Of a stretch of 64,000 nucleotides of DNA, positions 25,179-32,814 are shown piece by piece (position 1 is the first letter of the stretch; every line of letters starts with the position of its first letter). The translations under genes and the position numbers were made by a program. A model generated the notes under the pieces. The model did not search any database. It was given only the letters and a program-made list of their open reading frames with translations, and was not told where the DNA came from. Location of the stretch: NCBI GenBank assembly GCA_964619955.1, contig CAZUJF010000006.1:143379-207378 (forward strand), written 5' to 3'. The stretch is from JACQFK01 sp964619955 (GTDB lineage: Bacteria; Planctomycetota; MHYJ01; JACPRB01).

Positions 25179-27091
25179 TGGACTGCGCGGACAACTGCGG
25201 GGGTGAAATCCCCCATGAACGGCCGACGCTTTGGGGAAGTGGTCCCGTACGGGCGGCGGTTCTGGCCTGGATCCTTGCCCTTGCAGGTCTTGGGGCAGGG
25301 CTGCTGGGCGCCCCCGGACTCGTTCCCATACTCCTCTACGCGGGAGCCATCCTTTCGGCAGGGTTCACCTTCGCCCGCGAGGCAATCGAGAAGCTGTGGA
25401 AGGAACGAGAGATCGGTATCGAGTTTCTCATGGGTGCCGCGATCATCGCCGCGGCGTCCTTGGGCGAGTGGCGCGAGGCGGCGCTCGTGGCGTGCCTCTA
25501 CGCGATCACCGAGGCTCTCGAGGGCTACACCGTACGCCGGACGCGCTTCGCGATCCGATCGCTCATGGATCTCGTCCCTCCCAAGGCCCGGGTTCTCCGG
25601 GACGGCCGCGAGGAGGAAATCCCGCTGGAGGACGTGCGAGTGGGAGAGCGCTTTCGAATCCGTCCGGGAGAGTCGATCGCGCTCGACGGCAAGGTGATCG
25701 AAGGGTTCTCAACCGTAAACGAGGCGCCCGTCACGGGGGAATCCATGCCGCTCGAGCGCAAGGAAGGGGATGCCGTCTTTGCCGGGACCTTAAACGGCGA
25801 GGGTACCTTGCTCGTTGAGGTGAGCAAGCCCTTCAAGGAGAGTACGGTCGCCAGGATCGTCGAGCTCGTCGAGAAAGCCCAGGCGCAAAAGGGCCGCTCG
25901 CAGCTTCTGGTCGAGAAGTTCGGCAAGGTCTACAGCCCCATCGTGCTCGGATCCGCGGTTTGTGTTGCAGTTCTGCCCGTCCTCTTCGGGCTTGAGGCCG
26001 GCCTCTGGCTCCGGAAGGCGGTCAGCTTCCTGGTCGCCGCCTCACCCTGCGCGCTCGCCGTCGCGACCCCCGTCACGCTGGTCGCGGCGATCGGTGCGGC
26101 CGCGCGCCGCGGAGTCCTCCTCAAGGGCGGAGCGGTGCTCGATGCGCTCGCCCGCGTCAGGGCCGTCGCACTCGACAAGACCGGGACGCTCACCCACGGC
26201 GTGCCGGTCCTCACCGGGACTTTTGCGGCCGGGAAGTCCGAGGAGGAGCTCCTTCGAATGGCTGCGGCCGTCGAGCACTACTCCGAGCACCCGATCGGGA
26301 AGGCGATCGTCCGCGCTGCGACCGATCGGAAGCTCTCCCTTCCTCCGGCGATTGAATTCCGGGCGATCATGGCGGCGGGCGTCGAGGGCACGGTGGACGG
26401 CCGCAGGATCGCCGTCCTCAAACCCTCGGCCGCCGAAGCTCGCGGGGTGAAGCTCCCTTCGGAAGCGGTGTCCTGGGTCCTGTCGGCTGAGGAGGCGGGG
26501 AAGTCCGTTGTCGTGGTCACTGAGGAAGGCGCCTTTGCGGGGCTCCTGACGGTGGCCGACACGCTTCGGCCTGAGGCCCCGGCCTTTGTGCGGTCTCTGC
26601 GGGAGCAGGGCATCGAGCACGTGGTCATTTTGACCGGGGACAACCCGGGGACCGCCCGCGCGATCGCCGCCCAGGTGGGAATCGAGGAGGTCCACGCATC
26701 GCTCCTTCCCGAAGACAAGGTCGCGCGGGTGGCCGCCCTGCGGGAGAAGTACGAGTCTGTGGCGATGGTCGGGGACGGTGTGAACGATGCTCCGGCCCTC
26801 GCCGCGGCCTCCGTGGGCATCGCGATGGGAGCGCGAGGCTCGGACGCTGCGATCGCAGCGGCGGACGTGGCCTTGATGGCCGACGACCTTCCCAAATTAG
26901 CTTGGGCGATCGGTCTGGGTCGCCGAAGCCGTCGGGTGATCCTTCAGAATCTTTCGTTATCCCTGATCATCATCGCCGTCCTCGTCGCCGGCACGCTTCT
27001 GGGGGAGTTTGGAATGCTCACGGCCGTCCTCGGCCATGAGGGGAGCGAGGTGCTCATCATTCTCAACGGTTTGCGTGTGGCGCTGAGGTAA
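25178..27091 (+). CDS. P1B-4-type metal-exporting ATPase (SPC motif)
   Basis: A 637-residue P-type ATPase. GTG at 25178 overlaps the preceding stop and has GGAAGAAGG upstream; the open frame continues further upstream only inside the RND gene. Motifs are TGES (186-189), SPC in the sixth helix (289-291, AASPCALAVATP), DKTGTLT (333-339), EHYSEHPIGKA, GDGVNDAP, and HEGSE in the last helix. SPC plus HEG[GS] and the lack of an HMA domain define the P1B-4 group, known to export Co2+ and in some cases Fe2+, Ni2+ or Zn2+. The N-terminus has a small Cys motif (DCADNCG). It is the last gene of the third efflux operon. Confidence 0.9.
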   Translation: MDCADNCGGEIPHERPTLWGSGPVRAAVLAWILALAGLGAGLLGAPGLVPILLYAGAILSAGFTFAREAIEKLWKEREIGIEFLMGAAIIAAASLGEWREAALVACLYAITEALEGYTVRRTRFAIRSLMDLVPPKARVLRDGREEEIPLEDVRVGERFRIRPGESIALDGKVIEGFSTVNEAPVTGESMPLERKEGDAVFAGTLNGEGTLLVEVSKPFKESTVARIVELVEKAQAQKGRSQLLVEKFGKVYSPIVLGSAVCVAVLPVLFGLEAGLWLRKAVSFLVAASPCALAVATPVTLVAAIGAAARRGVLLKGGAVLDALARVRAVALDKTGTLTHGVPVLTGTFAAGKSEEELLRMAAAVEHYSEHPIGKAIVRAATDRKLSLPPAIEFRAIMAAGVEGTVDGRRIAVLKPSAAEARGVKLPSEAVSWVLSAEEAGKSVVVVTEEGAFAGLLTVADTLRPEAPAFVRSLREQGIEHVVILTGDNPGTARAIAAQVGIEEVHASLLPEDKVARVAALREKYESVAMVGDGVNDAPALAAASVGIAMGARGSDAAIAAADVALMADDLPKLAWAIGLGRRSRRVILQNLSLSLIIIAVLVAGTLLGEFGMLTAVLGHEGSEVLIILNGLRVALR

Positions 27092-27365
27092 GACCGGGAC
27101 TGACGTGAATTTGCGGGGGTTCGGCGGCCTCAATGGCACTTTCGAAGATCACCCCACCCGCATTACGAGGTTGTTTCGGGGTGATCATGACGGTGATGAA
27201 GATCAGGCGTATGAGGGTGGCTGTGCTCGAGGCGCGCATGGCGATGGGAATGGGAGTGAGGTTCGGGTCCCTCGTCTCCCCGGTGCTCGTGCTGGTGGTC
27301 GTCTTATCCAAAAACTGATCCGACCTTCTTGGGGTAGAACTTGAGCTGGCCTCCGGGGCGGGCGT

Positions 27366-27401
<36 letters not shown>

Positions 27402-27513
27402 CCCGGCGGCGGAGGCGGGGTTTGGGGTAGGATGGGGAGGGGTGGAACGGGGAACGGCGGGAAGGCCAGCGAGCGTCTGTTTCCAAGCTCCGTGTCCCCG
27501 CGATGGCCAGGAT

Positions 27514-27556
27514 GCCGGGCGATCTGGCCTGGGACGAATTAGTGGATAGGACGGGA
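27514..27556 (+). repeat. 43-bp dispersed repeat, copy 1
   Basis: Resembles 34122-34164 in direct orientation: both begin with CCGGGCG and end with GATAGGACGGGA, with GAATTA in the middle and about eight mismatches. The copies lie outside the two ends of the IS21-like element. Confidence 0.55.
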
Positions 27557-27590
27557 TGCAGGAAAGTGCCGGGCTTCTGGAGGTGGCTGC

Positions 27591-27986
27591 TTAATCGGTA
27601 AGGTCCTTGAGAACCTTGCTGAGGTCCCGTAAAGCCTTCTCAAGATGGGAACGAACGGCCTGGCGATGGCGGGCGCGCTCGTGGGCTTCCGCCCGGGCTT
27701 GGCGTTCGGACGCACCCTTTTGGTAAAGCCGGGCCATCACCAAGTTCCGGATCTCTCGGGGCGCCTTCTCCGCCCACGCCTGGATGGCGAGTTCCTCACC
27801 GTTCAGGCCCACTTCGTCCGCCCATAGGAGGAGCCGAAACGTGCGAAGTGGCCTTGTCGTCCCCGTCTCCACCCCGGAAATGCATCCTTTGCTCAACCCG
27901 AGCACCTTAGCGAGGTCGCGGAGCGTGCGCCCCTGGCGTAGGCGGGCCGCTCGGAGTTGGGTGCCGACTGTGGGCGGGATAGGCAT
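27591..27986 (-). CDS. XRE-family helix-turn-helix protein
   Basis: A 131-residue cytoplasmic DNA-binding protein. Residues 8-65 are an XRE/Cro HTH: LRAARLRQGRTLRDLAKVLG, then SKGCISGVETGTTRP. The second half is a long charged helix (ERQARAEAHERARHRQAVRS) ending KALRDLSKVLKDL, probably a dimerisation coiled coil. Start at 27986 (MPIPPTVGTQ) keeps the usual short lead to the HTH; an in-frame ATG at 28022 would add 12 residues, and neither has a clear Shine-Dalgarno. It is divergent from the GspG-like gene. It could regulate its own accessory region. Confidence 0.7.
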   Translation of the reverse strand: MPIPPTVGTQLRAARLRQGRTLRDLAKVLGLSKGCISGVETGTTRPLRTFRLLLWADEVGLNGEELAIQAWAEKAPREIRNLVMARLYQKGASERQARAEAHERARHRQAVRSHLEKALRDLSKVLKDLTD

Positions 27987-28032
27987 GGGCAGAAGGATAG
28001 CAAAGTCGGGGAATGAACTCATCCAACTCTGG

Positions 28033-28103
28033 GGTGGGTGGGTTTCTCCGGCCTCCCCTCCCAGCTCGTGATAACATTGAACCGGTTCATACGTCTTACG
28101 CCC
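28033..28103 (+). repeat. About 71-bp repeat A, upstream of the GspG-like gene
   Basis: Matches 28702-28774 over its length with about ten mismatches and a few one-base gaps, sharing GGGTTTCTCC and CTCGTGATAACATTGAACCG. It ends 13 bases before the ATG at 28117, so it is the 5' region of that gene and may hold its promoter. Confidence 0.75.
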
Positions 28104-28116
28104 AAGCTCTTGCGAG

Positions 28117-28584
28117 ATGGTAAAGGATACGTCGGCGCCCCTCTCCGACGGGGAAAAGCTCCAGGGACGGTACTCCGGCCTGTGGTTGGTCGTCCCGGCT
28201 GTTGTCGGGATCTCCCTGTTCTGGCCCCATCAGTGTGGAGATGGTGGCCTGCGGGTTGCGCGCGAGACGGGGGCTGCCAATTTGATCCGGCACCTGGAGC
28301 AGGCTATCCAAGTCTATCAACGGGACTCTGGTTCGTTCCCCGAAGGGGATGGTCGAGGCAGCGTCGGGTTGGTAAAGCGGCTTCAGGCGCCCGGACCTAA
28401 ACGAAGCCCCTACTTTGAATTCTCCCCCGATGACCTGGATTCCGCCGGGAACATCTGCAGTCCGTTGGATCAGAATGAAATCCTTCACTATCGGTGCCCG
28501 GGCTTGAATCATCCGAAGTCCTTCGACCTGTGGTGCAAGGATCGCCACGGTCGATCGGATGGAATCAACAACTGGGAAAAGTAA
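28117..28584 (+). CDS. GspG-like (type II secretion pseudopilin) domain protein, orphan
   Basis: A 155-residue protein with one N-terminal TM segment (about 22-37) and a C-terminal domain like the globular part of GspG/T2SSG: LEQAIQVYQRDSGSFPEGDG, then GPKRSPYFEFSPDDLDSAGN, YRCPG, and FDLWCKDRHGRSDGINNW. The usual prepilin leader (G/F-x3-E) is missing; the TM is instead LWLVVPAVVGISLFW. No other secretion genes are near, so it is probably a stand-alone exported protein that reuses the fold, a common pattern in large planctomycete-type genomes. Its 5' region is duplicated before the gene at 28799. Confidence 0.6.
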   Translation: MVKDTSAPLSDGEKLQGRYSGLWLVVPAVVGISLFWPHQCGDGGLRVARETGAANLIRHLEQAIQVYQRDSGSFPEGDGRGSVGLVKRLQAPGPKRSPYFEFSPDDLDSAGNICSPLDQNEILHYRCPGLNHPKSFDLWCKDRHGRSDGINNWEK

Positions 28585-28701
28585 GCCTTCGTCACCCAGG
28601 TTCGCCAGCTGGCACCCGCCTAGCCCCGCTGCCCGTGCCCTCCGAAGCTCCAGTCCCACCAGATGAGCGTAGGAGGGTCGCCGCGGGGATCTTGCCTGGC
28701 G

Positions 28702-28774
28702 GGTGGATGGGTTTCTCCAGCCTCTCCCCTCCTTCTCGTGATAACATTGAACCGATTCATATGCCTTATGCCCC
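28702..28774 (+). repeat. About 73-bp repeat B, upstream of the gene at 28799
   Basis: Second copy of the repeat at 28033-28103, including CTCGTGATAACATTGAACCG. It ends 24 bases before the GTG at 28799. Two unrelated genes thus share one 5' segment. Confidence 0.75.
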
Positions 28775-28798
28775 GAGACTTGGTCGCGGCAGACCATC

Positions 28799-29215
28799 GT
28801 GAACGCGATCGCCAAACTGAGAGAGAGACTTCAGCGGTATCCCAACGCTAGAGTTGAGGCGACGGAGACATCTCTCACGGTCTACCCTCCCAACGCAGAG
28901 GGCTTTCCGGTCACGCTCCAAGAATCGCCCGGCGAGTACATGGTAACCCTCGAGGGCTGGCACGAAGATTTCACCGATGAAGGCGAAGCCATTGACTGCG
29001 TCGGCATGGCTCTCTCTTCGCGTTCTCGCCTGGCGATCACTTACCGCGGAAACTCGCCGGTGAAGTGGGCGCTGGAGTTCTTCGACGAAGGCTCATGGCG
29101 CTCAACAAGCGTGACTGGGTTGATCTTCACCCCCTTCTGGCGAACCAAGCGCCTTGTGTACCACAGCAACACATTGCTCGATTCCAAGCCGGACATCCCA
29201 GACTCGCCTGCTTGA
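28799..29215 (+). CDS. Conserved hypothetical cytoplasmic protein
   Basis: A 138-residue protein starting with GTG: a basic helix (AKLRERLQRYPNARVEAT) followed by an alternating beta pattern with EYMVTLEGWHEDFTDEGEA, then SRLAITYRGNSPVKWALE and TGLIFTPFWRTKRLVY. It has no signal peptide and no enzyme motif. The pattern is coherent enough to be a real folded domain; I have an impression of a conserved family with GWHE/F and a C-terminal FPFWR motif but cannot name it. It lies upstream of the IS21-like element. Confidence 0.6.
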   Translation: MNAIAKLRERLQRYPNARVEATETSLTVYPPNAEGFPVTLQESPGEYMVTLEGWHEDFTDEGEAIDCVGMALSSRSRLAITYRGNSPVKWALEFFDEGSWRSTSVTGLIFTPFWRTKRLVYHSNTLLDSKPDIPDSPA

Positions 29216-29583
29216 CTGTCCCCTCCGTGTCCCACGGCCTTCGATCGCAGACAAATCCCTCTTCGGGGCAGGTGCAGTGCCGCAAGGCCTCCGGCACACG
29301 GAGGATCGACCCAGGATCGACGTACGGCCGCCCTAAGGCGGTGCCCCGCGTCACTGTCGGCGGCGGCGAGAAAACCGGCCAATTTCGGCGGCCTGAAACC
29401 GGCCACCACCACGTGAAGGGCGGAGTGGAGCGCCCACCGACCGAGACCTTGGGCGTGGAGGTCCCGCGGATGAGCGCCGCGATGATCTGATTGTGGGCTG
29501 CGCGTCGAACGGGCCCGGATCCGGAGCGGAGATGCTCAAAGGCGCCTCCCCGGCGGCGCGAAGGGGCCAGCTCGCCTGAGGCT

Positions 29584-30360
29584 CTACTTCTTGTCGTTCA
29601 CATCCCCCTCCTTTCCCTTCATCCTGTAGCTCTTGCCCTCGATGACGACGACGTCGGCGTGGTGGCCGAGCCGGTCGATCATCGCGGAAGCCAGCGTGTT
29701 GTCCTGGTTCATCACCTCGCCCCAGTGCTTGAAGGGGCGATTGGTCGTCAGCGCGATGGAGCCCTGCTCGTAGCGCGCGGAGACGACCTGGAAGATCAGG
29801 TCCGCGCCCTTGCGGTCGATGGGCAGGTAGCCGAGCTCGTCGATGACGAGGAGCTTGGGCCGCGTGTACTGCTTGAGCTTGGGCGCGAGCGTGTTGTCCG
29901 CCATCGCGGCGGTCAGGTGGTTCACCATGCCCACCGCCGTGGTGAAGCGCACGGAGAGGTTTGCCTCGCATGCCGCGAAGGCGAGGGCCACGCAGAGATG
30001 GGTCTTCCCGAGGCCCGTCTGGCCGATCAGGACGGCGTTGGCTTTGCGCTCGATGAAGGAGAGGTCGAAGAGGTCCAGGACCTTCTGCTTGTTGATCCGG
30101 CTGGGCCAGGCGAAGTCGTAGCCCGCGAGGGACTTCTGGAAGGGCAGCTTGGCGGCCGAGACCCTGTACTTCACCATCCGCTCGTGCCGCCAGGCGGCCT
30201 CCTGGGCGACGAGGTGATCCAGGTACTCGAGGTAGCCGATCTGGGCCTGGGAGGCCTGGCGCGTGTACTCCGGGAAGATCTGCGCGATCTTCTGGAGGCC
30301 GAGGGCCTGCAGGTTGTGGCGGAGCCGCTCCTCGCGGTCAGGGGTCCCGGATTTCCTCAT
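29584..30360 (-). CDS. istB: IS21-family helper ATPase IstB
   Basis: A 258-residue AAA+ ATPase that helps the IstA transposase choose and hold target DNA. Walker A is GQTGLGKTHL and Walker B is LLVIDELGYLPI, followed by sensor-like ALTTNRPFKHWGE. The N-terminal IstB domain has LQALGLQKIAQIFPEY. The stop and start overlap with istA (ATGA, 30357-30360), the usual IS21 arrangement. The gene is full length and intact. Confidence 0.95.
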   Translation of the reverse strand: MRKSGTPDREERLRHNLQALGLQKIAQIFPEYTRQASQAQIGYLEYLDHLVAQEAAWRHERMVKYRVSAAKLPFQKSLAGYDFAWPSRINKQKVLDLFDLSFIERKANAVLIGQTGLGKTHLCVALAFAACEANLSVRFTTAVGMVNHLTAAMADNTLAPKLKQYTRPKLLVIDELGYLPIDRKGADLIFQVVSARYEQGSIALTTNRPFKHWGEVMNQDNTLASAMIDRLGHHADVVVIEGKSYRMKGKEGDVNDKK

Positions 30361-31850
30361 TGTTTCTCCTCGGAGCCGCCGGTCTTGAGCCAGTCGTCGT
30401 AGTGCCGAAGATCCTGCTCGGGCAGGTCGATCTCGGCGAGATCCTTGTTCTTGATCTGGAGCTGGGTCTTTTGCCCCTCGCGTCGGCGCCGGCGCTCGGC
30501 GAGGACGATGTTCTCCACGTAGTCGGCTCCGTAGGCGCCGTACTGGAGAGCCCGGAGGATGGCGCCGAGCACCTCGGCCTTGCCGTAGGTGGCAACGAGG
30601 TCGAGGATCCGCATCAGGTGCCGGTCGACGGAGAGCTCCGTTTTGACGAGCCCGGCCAGATAGGTCTGGGCCTCGGGCGCGAGCGCCAGGAAGAGCCGCT
30701 GGAGCGTGGTCCCCGAGGCGCGGCGCTTGCGCGCGAGGACCTCTTCCACGTGCGCGGGGTCGATGATGTCCTGGTGGGACTCGAAGGAGCGCGAGTGTCG
30801 GGCGATCACGCTGGGCCCGTCATAGACGGTGACCTCGGTGGGCGATGCGCGCAGGACCAGCTCCTGATCCACGTACTTGGGCGGGACGGTGTAGGTGTTG
30901 TTCTCGAAGGTAACCCGGCAGTCGAGGGTGACCTTGACGGAGCGAAGGATCCGCGTGTCGTAAGCGCCCTCGGGGAGCGCGAGCATCCGGGCCTTGTCGT
31001 CGGCGAAGAGATCGACGGGGCGCCGGCCGGTGGTCTTGTGGATCCGGCGGTTGGCCTTCTCGTCGCGCCACTGGACGGCCTCGGCGCTCACCTCGCCGAG
31101 GGAGCGGAAGGTCCGGCCCAGGAGGAAGTTCGAGCGGATGTACTGGATGGTGCGCTCGACGCGGCCCTTCTCCCAGCCAGAGGCGGGGTTGCAGGCGACG
31201 GGCTCGAAGAGGTAGTGGCCGGCGAAATCCATGAAGCGGGGGTTCCAGCGGATCTCGCGGCCGGCGCGGGCGAGGACGACGGTCTTGAGGTTGTCGTAGA
31301 AGAGCCTCCTGGGGCAGCCGCCGAAGAAGGCGAAGGCGTTCTGGTGGCAGCGGAGGAATTCCTCGAGTGCCTCCGAGATGGTGAACTCGAGGTAGACCAT
31401 CCGGCTGTAGCACAGCGTCATGACGAAGACCGAAAGGCGGCGCCGCTGCCCGCCCACCTCGAAAGGGCCGCAGTAGGCCCAGTCCACCTCGCCGGCTTCG
31501 CCGGCGTGGAAGGCCCGGCGGATGTAGGCGTCGCGCTGCCGGGACTGCCGGAGCTTGCTGAGGCGCTCCTTGACGATGGTGTACTTCCCGGTGAAGCCGC
31601 GGCGCTGGAGCTCCTCCAGCATGCGGACGGCGGTCATGCGGGGTGTCGCCTCAAGGATCTCCTGGATGTCCTTCTCGAAGGCATCCAGGACCGAGGAGCG
31701 CCCCCGCGCCGGAGGCGGGGGCGCGTGGTCGTGCTTGAGGGCCCGATAGACGGTTTCGCGATGGACGTTCAGGCGTTCGGCGATCTGCCGCCCCGAGAGC
31801 TTCTCCACGTGGAAGAGCCGCCGGATCTCCGCCCAGATCTCCGGCATCAC
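30357..31850 (-). CDS. istA: IS21-family transposase IstA
   Basis: A 497-residue DDE transposase. The N-terminal HTH is KLSGRQIAERLNVHRETVYR (about 18-37). The integrase core shows D in GEVDWAYCG, D in RRLFYDNLKTVV, and E in KGRVERTIQYIRSNF. A C-terminal Mu-type beta-barrel follows (CRVTFENNTYTVPPKYV). The length is typical and no frameshift is seen, so the element could still be active. It is translationally coupled to the accessory gene upstream and to istB downstream. Confidence 0.95.
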   Translation of the reverse strand: MMPEIWAEIRRLFHVEKLSGRQIAERLNVHRETVYRALKHDHAPPPPARGRSSVLDAFEKDIQEILEATPRMTAVRMLEELQRRGFTGKYTIVKERLSKLRQSRQRDAYIRRAFHAGEAGEVDWAYCGPFEVGGQRRRLSVFVMTLCYSRMVYLEFTISEALEEFLRCHQNAFAFFGGCPRRLFYDNLKTVVLARAGREIRWNPRFMDFAGHYLFEPVACNPASGWEKGRVERTIQYIRSNFLLGRTFRSLGEVSAEAVQWRDEKANRRIHKTTGRRPVDLFADDKARMLALPEGAYDTRILRSVKVTLDCRVTFENNTYTVPPKYVDQELVLRASPTEVTVYDGPSVIARHSRSFESHQDIIDPAHVEEVLARKRRASGTTLQRLFLALAPEAQTYLAGLVKTELSVDRHLMRILDLVATYGKAEVLGAILRALQYGAYGADYVENIVLAERRRRREGQKTQLQIKNKDLAEIDLPEQDLRHYDDWLKTGGSEEKQ

Positions 31851-32197
31851 CGGCCACCACCCATGGGGACCGGCAGGACCTGGTAGAAGCCGTCCACGTC
31901 GTGGGGCGAGAACGGGCGGAACGCGATGAACCCTCTCTCCAGGAGCCGGGCCTTGGACTCCTCGAACTCCCCCCAGTCGATGCCGAGCTTCTGGCAGACG
32001 ACGTCCTTGCGGTAGAAGGACGTGCCGGTGCGGTCGGCCGCCAGGACGAGGAAGACGTAGACCGCGAGGTCCTGGAGCGTCATCCGCTCGACGTGGCCCT
32101 CGCGGAGCAGGCGGTGATCAAGCCAGGCGAAGCTGCCCTGGATTTGCCGAACGCGGTCCGGCGCCGGCACGAGGGGAACGCGTTTGCGCGCGAGCAT
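31847..32197 (-). CDS. IS21-associated accessory protein (winged-helix-like)
   Basis: A 116-residue protein encoded just upstream of istA, with its stop overlapping the istA start (ATGA). It has a helical region LQDLAVYVFLVLAADRTGTS, then KLGIDWGEFEESKARLLERG and a hydrophobic end DGFYQVLPVP, reminiscent of replication-initiator or winged-helix DNA-binding domains. It lies inside the transposon. I infer a regulator or transposition helper; the family is not recognised with certainty. Confidence 0.65.
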   Translation of the reverse strand: MLARKRVPLVPAPDRVRQIQGSFAWLDHRLLREGHVERMTLQDLAVYVFLVLAADRTGTSFYRKDVVCQKLGIDWGEFEESKARLLERGFIAFRPFSPHDVDGFYQVLPVPMGGGR

Positions 32198-32239
32198 GTG
32201 CCCTCCGAGAAAGTTCTCGGGCGCATCTTTGCCGGAGGC

Positions 32240-32666
32240 TCATTCCCCGCCAAGGTGAGGGCCACGGCGCGGGGGCGGCCGCGGAAGCGGATCCGGGAGA
32301 CCTCGCAACAGCCGGGGCTGGCGGGGAAAGCGCCGCAGGAGGCGCCTCCGGCCACGTTTCCACGAGGAGGCACAGTCCCTTCCGCAGAACACGACGAGCT
32401 GCCGCGCGGGCCGGTCGACGCGCCGGTGGCAACGATCACAGCGGTAGGCGAAATCGCCAGACGATGGCTGGAACTGCTGACACCCGGCCTTCGTTCGCGG
32501 CCTCGACGGCGGCCAGGAGATGGGCGCGGTATCTCCGGCGACGTTGGGCCTGTCGGTTTTGGACCTTGCGCGCCTGGCCGCTGCAATCGGCCGAGCAGTA
32601 GCGTCGGTTGCCGTCAGGGTCGAACGATCGGTTGCAATCGGCCCAACCGCACTTTAGACTCGCCAA
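32240..32666 (-). pseudogene. Zinc-finger protein, apparently frameshifted
   Basis: The first frame (32666 down to 32436, TTG start) encodes CGWADCNRSFDPDGNRRYCS, then ADC, a four-Cys zinc finger followed by a basic helix (RQAQRRRRYRAHLLAAVEAA). In another frame the DNA continues with DFAYRCDRCHRRVDRPARQL, then VFCGRDC and an Arg-rich stretch, down to a TGA at 32240. The second frame has no start codon, so the natural reading is one two-finger protein broken by a shift near 32450-32480, or joined by ribosomal frameshifting. It lies in the cargo part of the transposon, upstream of the accessory gene and istA. The interval 32667-32814 holds only the divergent start regions. Confidence 0.45.
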
Positions 32667-32814
32667 TCTCCTCCGGTTGCGTCAGGGGTTCGGGAGGCCT
32701 TGTGGTCTCGCGGATGCAAGCCCCTGATGTACCGGAGGTTTTTCTTTCTGTCGAGACTCCCCGCACGACGCTCCCCGTCCGTCTAGACTATTGAAGGTTG
32801 GGAAAGGAACTCCA

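Noticed and set aside
27147..27186. Terminator after the P1B-4 ATPase gene
   Set aside because: The 9-bp inverted repeat has a 22-base loop and no T run; kept only as an inverted repeat.
30360..31886. A 508-codon plus-strand frame opposite istA
   Set aside because: Antisense to a complete IstA with DDE residues; no features of its own.
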